From positions 1,101 to 65,100 of the forward strand of contig NZ_ALVT01000034.1 of assembly GCF_000517105.1 (NCBI RefSeq): a DNA stretch of 64,000 nucleotides, written 5' to 3'. Of this stretch, positions 33,673 to 43,163 are shown piece by piece. The notes beneath the pieces are model-generated. The model did no database searches. It was not told the DNA's origin and saw nothing but the letters and a program-made list of their open reading frames with translations. Numbering within the stretch: position 1 is the first letter of the stretch; every line of letters begins with the position of its first letter. Both the position numbers and the translations under genes were made by a program. Source of the DNA: Fischerella sp. PCC 9605 (lineage in GTDB: Bacteria; Cyanobacteriota; Cyanobacteriia; Cyanobacteriales; Nostocaceae).

Positions 33673-34470
33673 ATGTTTTGGCGTATAATTTCCTATCTCA
33701 AATTAGCTGCGGCATACATTCGCCTTAACCTGAAGGCTCACTTGGAGTATCGCGGGGCGTTTTTCACCCAAGTACTGGCGATGGTTCTCAATAACTTAGT
33801 GTGGGTAGCATTTTGGGGACTGTTTTTCACACGCTTCCCAGTGCTGCGCGGCTGGACTATAGAGGACGTAATTACTCTCTGGGCAATGGCAGCGGCAGGT
33901 TTTGGACTGGCTCATGCCATCTGCGGTAATGCTTTGCAACTAACAAGTTTAATTGTGCTCGGACAGTTGGATGTGTGGATGCTCTATCCGCGTACCCTCC
34001 TACCACACTTATTGCTGGGGCAGATGAATGCTACATCTTGGGGGGATATGTTATTCGGGTATGGGGTCTATCTGTTTTTTGTGAAGCCGGATGCAGTACA
34101 TTTGGCGCTGTTCACAGGATTGACAATTTCAGTGGCTGGGGTATTTGTCGGCTTTAGCGTGTTAACAGGGAGTCTTAGTTTTTACCTCGGCAATTCTCAA
34201 GGGCTAACACAGCAATGGCGAAATGCCATGATTACCTTCAGCACCTATCCAGCAACCTTGTTTGAGGGATGGGTGAAGCTGCTGTTGTATACTTTGATTC
34301 CTGCTGGCTTTGTCACTTACTTACCTATTGAAGCACTGCGGAGGTTGTCGCTGATGCATACCTTACTGGCGGTAGCTGGGTCAATTGCGGTACTATTAAT
34401 GAGCGTAGTTGTGTTTTACCACGGTTTGCGTCGCTACTCGTCAGGGAACTTGATGGAGATGCGCGGCTGA
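33673..34470 (+). CDS. ABC-2 type permease, subunit 2
   Basis: Second membrane subunit (265 aa from the chosen start), with about six hydrophobic segments and the family motif LGQLDVWMLYPRTLLPHLLLG, which parallels the equivalent position of subunit 1. The frame is open from 33625, but the ATG at 33673 has GGAGG six bases upstream and begins MFWRIISYLKLAAAY, the usual start of this family. It follows the first permease stop by one base. The gene ends 10 bp before the first base of an IS110-remnant region, so the exporter operon has exactly three genes. Confidence 0.88.
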   Translation: MFWRIISYLKLAAAYIRLNLKAHLEYRGAFFTQVLAMVLNNLVWVAFWGLFFTRFPVLRGWTIEDVITLWAMAAAGFGLAHAICGNALQLTSLIVLGQLDVWMLYPRTLLPHLLLGQMNATSWGDMLFGYGVYLFFVKPDAVHLALFTGLTISVAGVFVGFSVLTGSLSFYLGNSQGLTQQWRNAMITFSTYPATLFEGWVKLLLYTLIPAGFVTYLPIEALRRLSLMHTLLAVAGSIAVLLMSVVVFYHGLRRYSSGNLMEMRG

Positions 34471-34520
34471 ATTTATTGCCTATATATTAGCCCTCTCTGA
34501 AGAAACACTTTGCGTAAAGC

Positions 34521-34925
34521 TTATGTAGTAAGGGTTAGAGAGGATTGAGTATTTTGCGTATCTTGAGAAATTGGCACAAGTAATAGACCGAGAGCATGGG
34601 CTAATTTCGGTCAGATTTTTTAGGACTTGCTCGTTGTATTTTTGCTCATAGTAGTCCATGCCAGGGTCGCTATATTGTCCAGCAGTCGCCCACATTTGGT
34701 AAAATAAGCGTGCCAGTTTATGTGCAGTAGCAGTAATTGCTTTGGGAGCACCCAAGCGCGATCGCAAGCGGCGATAAAAAGCCCCCAAAGCAGATCGACT
34801 TTGAGTTAAAGAAAAAGCAGCCATGCGAAATGCTTTGGCTGCGCGATTTACAACTGGGCGAGTTTGGGAGCTTTTGACTTTACCGCCAGTAATTTTTTGA
34901 CCTGGACATAAACCTAACCAACGAA
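34521..34925 (-). pseudogene. IS110-family transposase remnant (C-terminal part)
   Basis: The minus strand encodes WFRWLGLCPGQKITGGKVK, SSQTRPVVNRAAKAFRMAA, YRRLRSRLGAPKAITATAH and YYEQKYNEQVL, which is the C-terminal (transposase_20/IS116) half of an IS110-type transposase. A one-base shift after KNLT moves the ending KLAHALGLLLVPIS into another frame, and the N-terminal DEDD catalytic half is missing. Inactive remnant. Confidence 0.85.
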
Positions 34926-35152
34926 ACCATTACTTAATGCCCATCTCAAGAACCCATCAGCAAACTTAACTGACATAGAAGTAACTGATGTGATGCACCC
35001 ACTATTTGGGCGAAGGTTTGCAGTGATATCCATATCAACCCCGCCAAGTGGTGAGGGTCATGCGTAAGTAGCCTATCGAGGTCATATGCGCTTACGCATT
35101 CCTTTATCAGCAACCCAATTAGCTTCTCCCAAACAGTATTTACGTACTAAGT

Positions 35153-35204
35153 CTCACATTAGAGAGTGTGACTGAGTTAGTCACGTTTAGCCAAACAATG
35201 TGAG
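35153..35204. repeat. nested inverted repeats upstream of recombinase remnant
   Basis: Outer arms CTCACATT (35153-35160) and AATGTGAG (35197-35204) enclose inner arms GTGACT-GAGTT-AGTCAC (35168-35184). It lies immediately before the small gene at 35210 and could be an operator, or the recombination site of the serine recombinase. Confidence 0.6.
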
Positions 35205-35209
35205 GTTTT

Positions 35210-35359
35210 ATGTCAATCCCACCCCGTGAGATCTGGGAACGCCTCACCCCAGCACTCCAAGAAGTAATCACAGACGAACTACAAACCGTCTTCCAGGAGG
35301 TAATTTATGAGTATCTCAAGCCTAGTAACACTCCAACACCTGAACCCGCAAAGCGATAA
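35210..35359 (+). CDS. small protein (49 aa) upstream of serine recombinase
   Basis: ATG at 35210 with GTGAGG seven bases before it. The 49-aa product starts MSIPPREIWERLTPALQEV and is helical, ending in a Pro-rich tail. It overlaps the start of the recombinase remnant by 53 bp in another frame. Unlike the recombinase it has no stop or frameshift. It is possibly a regulator or accessory factor of the recombinase; I do not recognise a family. Confidence 0.5.
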   Translation: MSIPPREIWERLTPALQEVITDELQTVFQEVIYEYLKPSNTPTPEPAKR

Positions 35360-37379
35360 TCCTACATTCGTCAGTCTACCCCCACATCAATTAATCAGCA
35401 ATCAGGAGAGTTTGCGTCTGCAATACGCTCTGCGTCAGCGAGCTATAGAACTGGGCTGGTCGGATAATAACATTGAGGTAATTGACACTGATCTAGGTAT
35501 TACCGCCGCCAGCGCAGAACAGCGACCAGGCTTTAAAGAACTGTTAGCCCAGGTAACTTTAGGATTAGTAGGGTGTATCCTCTCTTATGATGTTACTCGC
35601 CTGTCACGTAATTGCTCAGATTGGTATCCCTTGCTGGACTTGTGTGGGTTACAGAGGTTGTTTGATTGCTGACAGAGATGGGGTTTATGATCCATGTAGT
35701 GCCAATGGTCGATTATTGTTGGGACTCAAAGGACAAATTTCCGAAGTAGAGTTGCATACGATTCGTTCCCGCTTAAGTGCTGGGATTCTTAGCAAAGCCA
35801 AGGCGTGGTGAACTGGCACTCACCTTACCTGTGGGTTGGTTCGTGATGAACTGGGAGGGTGCAGAAAGACCCAAATCGTGAGGTGATTAACCGAATTAAC
35901 TTAGTGTTTGAGATTTTTGGGCAACGTAAGTCAGCTTCCACAAGTTTTGCAGACGTTCAACAGTGAAGGGCTGTTGCTTCCACGGAGAGATCGCTTTGGT
36001 GATATTTTTTCTGGGCGCAAGCCTAGCGTGGCAAGTATCATCTCAATTCTGAAAAATCCTGCCTACGGCTGGTGCATTTGTATAGTTGGAACGTACACGT
36101 ACTCTCAAAACGTGTTTGGTTTCAAATCACCCACAAACAAAAGCAATTGCCAATGGCCGAATGGAAAATCCGAGTCAATGACGTATATCCAGCCTTACAT
36201 CAGTTGGCAAAACCCTACGAGCGTAATCAGGCACAGCTTATGGATACATTATGCTGAGTATGACCGCAAATAAAACTCGTGGTTCCCTCGCCCTGGTGCA
36301 GCATCTACTGCATGGGATAGTTTACTGTGGTGAATGTGGTCACAAGATGGTTGTCCAGTACAAAGGCGCAACCCGCTATATTTGTAACTCCTTACGGCAG
36401 CAGTATCGTGGTGCCCTGTTTGTCAGTATATTCCTGCTGATGCAAATTGATGAGTACGTAGTCAATTGCTTTTTTAGAAGCTTTGTCAGTTGTAGAGCTA
36501 GATGCTTATCACAAAGCTGTCAAAACCCAACAGCAGTCTCAAGAGACAGTGGAACGAGCGCACTCTCACCAATACAACGTTTACAGTATCAAGTAGCACT
36601 AGCAGAAAGACAGTTTAACCGGGTTGACCCGGATAACCGATTGGTAGCGGCCGAACTAGAACAGCGTTGGGAAAACGCTTTACGCGAACTAAAACTTGCC
36701 CAAGAAAACTATGCTCAACGTCAGCAGCCTCAACACAGTAGATCACCTACCAAGAGAACTCAAAACTGCTTTTATTAACATCTTGGACAAAGGCTCCCTG
36801 AACTTTGGGCACAGTGGCACCTTGACACAAGTGCAAAAAAAATCTCTGCTACGCTGCCTCATTGATAAGGTCGTCATTCATCGTGTTGCACGTGATACAG
36901 TTCGCACTCGGATTATTTGGAAAGGTGGTGACACTACTAATGTTGACCTGCCAATCCCAGTTGGTTCATTGGCTGAACTCACCAATGCCCAGGAATTGGA
37001 AACTCAGGTTGTTAGTTTGAGCCAACAAAGTATTGATGACCAAGTTATCGCTCAACAACTGACGGCCACAGGTTATCGAGATCGCCACTATATGCAAAAC
37101 TCTCCTGCCCAGTACAGTCAAAACTATCCGGCTTAAACATCATATTTTTCAAAACCGTAGCCAGTCTCATCCCCGCGAGATTTCGGGTTATCTTACGGTT
37201 CCTCAAGTTGCCCAGTCTTTAGAACTTTCACCCCACTGGATCTACGATCGCATTCATAACGGAACGATCGCCATTAGCAAGGATGAATCAACCGGGCTTT
37301 ATCTGTTTCCTAACCTTCCCGATACACTCTTACAATTCCAAAAGCTCAAAGCTGGAGAACTCCAGAACTTGCGTTTTTG
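35307..37379 (+). pseudogene. large serine recombinase, multiply frameshifted
   Basis: Pieces in three frames reconstruct a recombinase of the resolvase/invertase superfamily. The catalytic domain has AAEQRPGFKELLAQVTLG-like and SYDVTRLSRNCSDWYPLLDLC segments. Next are SEVELHTIRSRL, a recombinase domain (VLQTFNSEGLLLPRR...SIISILKNPAYG), a zinc ribbon (LLHGIVYCGECGHKMVVQYKG...YICN), a coiled stretch, and a C-terminal HTH (YLTVPQVAQSLELSPHWIYDRI near 37185-37250). At least four frameshifts or stops make it non-functional. It probably entered as a mobile element and marks the right edge of the island. Confidence 0.85.
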
Positions 37380-37578
37380 AAAGGAGTATCAAGATGCCCA
37401 ATCAAATAATCAATCATCCTAATAGCCGATAATTGTCTCCCTCAAACGCAAGCGAACAGCCCACCACCCTCGTTACCAGGTTCAACCTGGTAACGAGAAT
37501 TAAGAGCCTCGAATGAGCCAAGATATCAGTATTGGGAGACATGCGATCGCCGTTTTGATCACCTCATAGGAGATATTT

Positions 37579-38046
37579 ATGTCTTTACCGTTGATCTTGC
37601 AACCAGGAGAGGGTGAATCAGTCAAAATTAAAACCAATACTTGCACATTCAAAGTAACTGGCAAAGATACTAATGGTCACTTTGGCCTGTTTGAGTTTGT
37701 GATGGAGCCAGGTACTGAAGGTGCAAGCCCTCACTTACATAAACAACTAACAGAAATGTTTTATGTTGTCGATGGTGAGGTAGAACTTCTACTTGATCGC
37801 CGCAAGGTAATTGCATCGCCTGGGACTTTCATGCTAGTTCCTGAAAACACTCCTCATGGTTTCTCAAATCCTGGACACAAGCCAGCTACACTGCTGATTA
37901 TGTTTTGTCCAGCAGACTCACGGGAGAAATACTTTCAGGGATTAGCAGAACTGACAAAGGATCATCGGCAACCAACCAAGGAAGAATTAATAGAATTGAT
38001 GCAAAGGTTTGACCAATACTTAATACCCGATCCCACCATTAAATGA
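37579..38046 (+). CDS. cupin-domain protein
   Basis: A single-domain cupin of 155 aa. Motif 1 is SPHLHKQLTEMFYVVDGEVELLL (His-x-His and Glu as metal ligands) and motif 2 is PENTPHGFSNPG with the last His. It could be a small metal-dependent enzyme or a sensor; the substrate is not evident. AGGAGA lies seven bases before the ATG. The stop overlaps the start of the acetyltransferase gene by four bases, so the two genes are translated together. Confidence 0.85.
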   Translation: MSLPLILQPGEGESVKIKTNTCTFKVTGKDTNGHFGLFEFVMEPGTEGASPHLHKQLTEMFYVVDGEVELLLDRRKVIASPGTFMLVPENTPHGFSNPGHKPATLLIMFCPADSREKYFQGLAELTKDHRQPTKEELIELMQRFDQYLIPDPTIK

Positions 38047-38546
38047 TTGTCATTGAAACACCCCGCCTTATTCTGCGAGAACTCACTTGGAATGACGTGG
38101 ATGACCTAGCAAAAATTAATGCTGACCCAATAGTAAGGAAGTTCTACCCCAGCACAAGCACATACGAGGAAACAAAGCAGCAGATAGAGAGGATAATGAA
38201 TGACTACGAGCAATATGGTTGGGGGCTGTGGGCAACAATTCATAAAGCTGATAACAAGTTCATTGGTAGGTGTGGACTAAAACCTCAATTGGTCGATGAA
38301 CAACAAGAAGTTGAAGTAGGGTATATGCTCGCAAAAGAATATTGGGGGCAAGGTTTGGCAACAGAAGCAGCGATCGCCAGCCGAAATTATGGTTTCGAGC
38401 AACTTGGTTTTCATCGCCTTATATCACTGATCGACCACGGAAACATCGCATCTCAAAAGGTGGCGATCAAGAACGGCATGAAATACGAAAAAGACGCCCA
38501 AATGTGGGGCAAATCTGTGCGCGTTTATACGATTTCCAAAGAATAA
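38043..38546 (+). CDS. GNAT-family N-acetyltransferase (RimJ/RimL-like)
   Basis: A 167-aa acetyltransferase of the RimJ/RimL type. It opens IVIETPRLILRELTWNDV, has the acetyl-CoA loop EVEVGYMLAKEYWGQGLATEA (motif A with Q/R-x-x-G-x-A) and the motif FEQLGFHRLISLIDHGNIASQKV, which is conserved in this subfamily. It may acetylate a protein N-terminus or small molecule; the target is unknown. Translationally coupled to the upstream cupin gene through an ATGA overlap. Confidence 0.9.
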   Translation: MIVIETPRLILRELTWNDVDDLAKINADPIVRKFYPSTSTYEETKQQIERIMNDYEQYGWGLWATIHKADNKFIGRCGLKPQLVDEQQEVEVGYMLAKEYWGQGLATEAAIASRNYGFEQLGFHRLISLIDHGNIASQKVAIKNGMKYEKDAQMWGKSVRVYTISKE

Positions 38547-38556
38547 AAAAGATACT

Positions 38557-38889
38557 ATGTCAAAGCCCTTTACTTTTTTACTTCCAGCGGAACTTTCCGC
38601 TAAAGAACCACCAGAGCGACGGGGAATTGCCCGTGACCAAGTGCGATTGATGGTCATCAACCGCCATAATTTTCAGGTTGAACATACTCGTTTTAACGCC
38701 ATAGGTGAGTTCCTACGCCCTGGTGATTTACTTGTCTTTAATACGAGCTGCACCCTGCCAGCTGCACTTGATAGCTGTGATACCCAGGTAGGTCAGTGTT
38801 TAGAAATACGTTTGGCGCAACATCTCCCGGATAATTCTTGGCTTGCTCTAATTTTATGTTCACAAGCAAATTCTGTCGCCTATGCTTAG
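38557..38889 (+). pseudogene. QueA N-terminal fragment
   Basis: The 110-aa frame matches the N-terminal third of S-adenosylmethionine:tRNA ribosyltransferase-isomerase (queuosine pathway): FTFLLPAELSAKEPPERRG...RFNAIGEFLRPGDLLVFNTS. Full-length QueA is ~340-380 aa, and everything after residue ~105 is missing. The position that is normally Arg in the conserved N-T-R/N-T-S-R-x-x-P-A motif is Cys here (NTSCTLPA). The frame ends 12 bp before the convergent MuiA-like gene. A truncated relic is much more likely than a functional short protein. Confidence 0.75.
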
Positions 38890-38901
38890 GTTAACAGAGT
38901 G

Positions 38902-40524
38902 TCAAACATCCAACCCTATTACCCTTAACTGTGGCGGATGCTCTACTACGAACTGGTAATATATCTCTTGTTTTGCCTGGGGGGAGAGAGTAATATCCCA
39001 TTCCAATATCCCCATCTCACCCAGTTGAATTTGTGGGTTACTGCGGATGAGGCGGACTTTAATTTGTTCGTTGCGGCTAACTGGCAATTGTTCGGTTAAT
39101 TTCAGATCAGCTTCTTGGTTGAGCAAGTTAGTAACTATTAATCGATAAGCAAAACTAATTCTACGGGTATTACTAATCAATTTTTTGTCTACGTGACGCT
39201 CAACTAAATCGCGTTCAATTTTTAATCCTTCGTCGATGCCTAAGTTAACTTTAAACTCTTGCCCTGGTGCGATATTTTCTAGCTGAGTAGTCCCCACAAA
39301 GATATTGTCGCGGAATATATTTGCTTTGCCTGGTAACAAAGTCGCACCGTTAGCACTATTTCTTACCTTCGCTTGCAGATACGCAAAGCTTACCAAGCGC
39401 GGCATTGCCACGTAATCAAAGCTACAAGGAAAATCATCATTAAAAATCGTAGTTTTATGGGGTGCGCCATCACTGGGTATGTTACCACTGCCATTTAATT
39501 TAAAGGTGACAACACTACCTTCTCTGTTTACTTCCGCTACAACAGTCTCGGCTTCAATATAATCTTCATTGAGGTTTTCTAAAACTGGACTTGGCATACC
39601 AGCTACAGCCTCTGCCGCAGATAGTTGATTTGCGGTAGGTATAGATGCTAGCCGCTTGCGTAATTCTCTTGGAAAATTTGGTACGTCAATATACCAAGGC
39701 TCCAGTTTTGGTGGTAGTGTTCCCAGTCCTGGTTTGGCGGTAGAAAGGGTAAGAGTTACACCCAACCAATCTTCACCTGTACTTTGGGTTACTTCTGCTA
39801 AATAGCCAAGATTGACAGCATTACTTGTACTACTTACTCGCAGATCATACAAAGGAGTCCAGCTGGCACGACTGACTACATATGATACCTCTAGCTCAAA
39901 CTCCCCTGTACCTGCGCTTTCTATCCCCACGCTCAAACTATAACTTTCTTTAGGATGGGGTGTTTGTATAGATTGCAACTGTTGGCGGAGTGTTTGTAAT
40001 TGCTTTTCTAATTCTTGCTGGCGATTTTTGCACTCTGTTGTGGCGATCGCATATTCGCTATACTGACTTCCGAGAAAGTTGAGAAAATCCAAAGTCTCGC
40101 TGAGGCTGAGGCTTTTTCGCGCCAGACTGATCGAAAATTGTTCTTCTGTCTTATCGCGCAAACCTTGGATAAAACTAGACTGTAAGCCTAAAGCATCAAG
40201 TTGTGCTTGCAGGTGCTGCCATTCTGCTTCTAACTGTTGGATCTGTTGAGTCAACTGTGTAACTTTTGCAGCTACAGGTTCGGTTGAAAAGATGCGATCG
40301 CATTTCACTTCTAGTAACCGTGCTGCTACTTTACCTTTACCGCCAACTCTTACCGACTCAGTTTCTATAACGTCTGGCAGTGGAGAAATTACTAATTCTT
40401 TTTCATGTCCTGTTAAGGATACTACACCCCGTCGTGTTACTAGAGCTTTGTCCGAATACACCGTTACAGCAACAATTTGGCTTGCTACTGTTTTTCGCAC
40501 AGATGGAATTTCTGGGTTAACCAC
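38902..40524 (-). CDS. MuiA-like protein (DUF4139 family)
   Basis: A 540-aa protein of the mucoidy-inhibitor MuiA family. The N-terminal ~100 residues form the DUF4140 domain (VTVYSDKALVTRRGVV...ISPLPDVIETESVRV). A coiled coil spans ~90-200, and the DUF4139 beta-rich domain (~215-530) includes VSYVVSRASWTPLYDLRV and a central LGYLAEVTQSTGEDWLGVTLTLST. The molecular role is unknown; it was named from a mucoid phenotype in Escherichia coli. There is no signal peptide. Its own promoter is probably in the 217-bp gap before the sensor kinase gene. Confidence 0.88.
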   Translation of the reverse strand: MVNPEIPSVRKTVASQIVAVTVYSDKALVTRRGVVSLTGHEKELVISPLPDVIETESVRVGGKGKVAARLLEVKCDRIFSTEPVAAKVTQLTQQIQQLEAEWQHLQAQLDALGLQSSFIQGLRDKTEEQFSISLARKSLSLSETLDFLNFLGSQYSEYAIATTECKNRQQELEKQLQTLRQQLQSIQTPHPKESYSLSVGIESAGTGEFELEVSYVVSRASWTPLYDLRVSSTSNAVNLGYLAEVTQSTGEDWLGVTLTLSTAKPGLGTLPPKLEPWYIDVPNFPRELRKRLASIPTANQLSAAEAVAGMPSPVLENLNEDYIEAETVVAEVNREGSVVTFKLNGSGNIPSDGAPHKTTIFNDDFPCSFDYVAMPRLVSFAYLQAKVRNSANGATLLPGKANIFRDNIFVGTTQLENIAPGQEFKVNLGIDEGLKIERDLVERHVDKKLISNTRRISFAYRLIVTNLLNQEADLKLTEQLPVSRNEQIKVRLIRSNPQIQLGEMGILEWDITLSPQAKQEIYYQFVVEHPPQLRVIGLDV

Positions 40525-40740
40525 TGCCAGTTTTCCCTTTGTTTAATGGTTTTGCTGGTTAATTTTTAATGTTTACAGGCCTGAGCGTCAAGTAATTTAA
40601 CGTTAGGGATAAATCAATTTAAAATTGAAAATACAAAATTCAAAAATTTTAATTTCTAGCCCTTAGTGCAGCATAGCAGAAATAATTAATACGTCACAGC
40701 GGAAATAAACATACTGTTTGAGAAGATCCAAAAACTGATG

Positions 40741-42366
40741 TTATCTTCTGCCTTCTTGTACTTGTTCTTCAGACAGGGTAAAATAAAAGCTTGCTCCCCG
40801 ATCTACAGCTGCCTCAGCCCAAATGTTCCCTCCATGTTTTTGGATAATGCGCTGTACAGAGGCAAGTCCTACGCCTGTACCAGAAAACTCTGTTTGAGAA
40901 TGCATTCGCTGGAAGGGGCGGAATAGTTTTTGAGCGTAAGTCATATTAAAACCAGCACCGTTATCCCGTATATAGAATGTTGGTGAACTGTTAGATTTTG
41001 GCATTGCACCAAACTCAATTTGAGCCTTTTGACGCTGGGATGTGTACTTCCAGGCGTTGGATAGTAAATTTTCTAGTACTACACGCAGCAGAACAGGATC
41101 GCCATACGCTGTCAGTTCTTCTTGGATCGTTGTTTCTACTTGGCGATTAGGTTCGCTGGCCTTGAGATGCGCTAAAATTTCTTGAGCAATGTTGCTGAGA
41201 TTGACTTTTTGCGGCTGAATTTCAACTCGTGAGAGTTGGTGCAGAGACAGCATATGCTCAATCTGATTGTTCATGCGTTCGGCGGCTAAACACATACGAC
41301 TGAAGTAAAGTTTTGCCTGCTCGTCAATTTTACTGCCGTACTCATTTAGCAACAGCGTGCTATAGCCATCAATTGCAGCTAGTGGCGATCGCAAATCGTG
41401 AGAGAGGGTATAGGCAAAAGCTTCTAGTTTTTGGTTCGCGGCTTCTAATTCCGCAGTGCGATCGCGTACTCTTTGTTCTAATTCGTTGTAAACTTGGACG
41501 TTTTCCATTGCTACTGATGTGGTGTCGGCTAAAGCCTGAATCAACTCCACTTCTTCTGGAGTCGGCTGATGTGGTGTCGCCCAGTAGTTACCAATCGCCC
41601 CAATAGGTGCTTCTTTGCGGATCGGCACCATTACTAAACTCTTGATAAAAGTAGGGTAATAGGCTTCATAAGGAATACGCTCATCACCATAAACATCTTC
41701 TATAATTACTTGCTGTTTGTGTCGCATACACCAGCCACCAATACAGACGTTTATTGGGAAGCGTTTACCTTTCCATAATGGCCGAATGGCATTTTCTTCA
41801 GCGTAGTAACACATATCTTCCTCGCGCAGCACGAATGTAGCCCCATCCGCACCAGTGAGTTCTCGTGCTGCTACACGCACAATCGCTGTAATTTCATCCA
41901 AGCTACGCGCCAAGGAGAGTTCCTGAACTACTTTCACTAATTGTTTCATAGCCAGGTTGTAGCGCTCTAAGTCATTTTGCGATCGCTGTTGCGTCATACC
42001 ACCAGTGACTGCACGACGAACAGTAGGTACGAGTCGCCACAACTGATTTTTACTAATGTAGTCTAAAGCACCTCGATCTAAATAAACAGCGGCTTCGCGA
42101 TCGTTAACGGTTGCGGAAACCAAGATAAAGGGAACACCAGGACACTTTTGTTGAGCTGTCTCAAAGGCAGCCTGTCCAGAAAACCCGGGGACGCTACTAT
42201 CAGACAAGATTAAATCAAAATTACCTTCATCGAGAGCTGCGAGATATTCAGAATGCGTCTTTGCCAGCAATATTTCACATTCCAAGCCATTTTTAACTAA
42301 CATTAGCTGAATCAGTTCAGCGTCGATAAGGTCATCTTCAAGATGCAGAATGCGTAGTTTATTCAT
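40741..42366 (-). CDS. hybrid sensor: REC-GAF-histidine kinase
   Basis: A 541-aa signalling protein from the chosen ATG (MNKLRILHLEDD; the frame is open further upstream to 42402). Residues 1-120 are a receiver domain with acceptor Asp in LILSDSSVPG. Residues ~150-310 are a GAF domain. Residues ~325-395 hold the H-box (YTLSHDLRSPLAAIDGY), then the ATPase domain with N (LENLLSNAWKYT), G1 (RDNGAGFNM) and G2 (GTGVGLASV) boxes. This order, receiver first, is typical of phytochrome-like or nitrogen-responsive cyanobacterial kinases, but the GAF domain lacks the bilin-binding Cys in the positions I can judge. The signal and the partner are unknown. Confidence 0.9.
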   Translation of the reverse strand: MNKLRILHLEDDLIDAELIQLMLVKNGLECEILLAKTHSEYLAALDEGNFDLILSDSSVPGFSGQAAFETAQQKCPGVPFILVSATVNDREAAVYLDRGALDYISKNQLWRLVPTVRRAVTGGMTQQRSQNDLERYNLAMKQLVKVVQELSLARSLDEITAIVRVAARELTGADGATFVLREEDMCYYAEENAIRPLWKGKRFPINVCIGGWCMRHKQQVIIEDVYGDERIPYEAYYPTFIKSLVMVPIRKEAPIGAIGNYWATPHQPTPEEVELIQALADTTSVAMENVQVYNELEQRVRDRTAELEAANQKLEAFAYTLSHDLRSPLAAIDGYSTLLLNEYGSKIDEQAKLYFSRMCLAAERMNNQIEHMLSLHQLSRVEIQPQKVNLSNIAQEILAHLKASEPNRQVETTIQEELTAYGDPVLLRVVLENLLSNAWKYTSQRQKAQIEFGAMPKSNSSPTFYIRDNGAGFNMTYAQKLFRPFQRMHSQTEFSGTGVGLASVQRIIQKHGGNIWAEAAVDRGASFYFTLSEEQVQEGRR

Positions 42367-43163
42367 TATTCTAAAAGCAACTTGTGTTGCAAATTTCATC
42401 AAACATCATATTTATAGTTTTGCATCTGTCAATTTTGCTTTTTTGAGAAAAAGCTATACACTTTTTTATTGGTACGCATTATTACTAGCCCGCGTACCAT
42501 TGAATTTCTGTGATATGATAAATTTTGGAAAATGTTTATAATAACCTAACAAATTTACAGATTTTAATAAATTTTAAGCGCTTTTAATTAACTTTTTTAC
42601 ATTTTCCAAACTGATAAGACTGGTAATAGCTATTACTTTTGAATCAGTCATATACATATTATGAATTATTCATTACCTATCTTATAATTTATTTTTATAA
42701 AAAAAACCTTAAATTTATAGGTAGCTGAAGTTAAAAAAAATTCAGTTTGCCTAATCTATTTAGATAAATATTTTGTAGTGCAGTTCGATCTGACGAGAAA
42801 ATTTCTTCCTGATTTTTGTCAGTTACCTCTCAATACGGTTCAGATAAGAAAAATTTGCCCTATTGTGCAGACTCTGTAGAGATACGAAATTACTCTGCAC
42901 TTCCAGCGCGTAGCGACTACTCTACGAGAAGGGCTACGCCCTACGGAGTAGGGTACGCTTGCAGCGTGCGTGTCTCTACATACCAGGAATTCTGACTAAA
43001 AAACCTGTACTGAACTGTAATTGCTTTACCTCCAACCTTATTTTATTGATAAAAATTGATTAGAGGGGTAGGGCAACTGAAAATAGATAGTTTCAGACCC
43101 TTCCCACCAAAAATCTAAAATTGAAAATCTCAAACTCTAGTAAATTTAACTATTTTATTGATG
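42367..43163. other. 800-bp AT-rich gap with a MITE-like repeat
   Basis: No gene. The first 500 bp are very AT-rich. A cyanobacterial GTAGAGA-type palindromic repeat lies at 42876-42979. The remainder is the 3' flank of the LysR gene. Confidence 0.6.
42876..42979. mobile_element. 104-bp MITE-like repeat
   Basis: GTAGAGATACG (42876-42886) and CGTGTCTCTAC (42969-42979) are terminal inverted repeats with one mismatch. The interior contains nested GTAGGGC-type palindromes. GTAGAGACGCG...CGCGTCTCTAC repeats are widespread in Nostoc-group genomes, from general knowledge. Confidence 0.6.
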
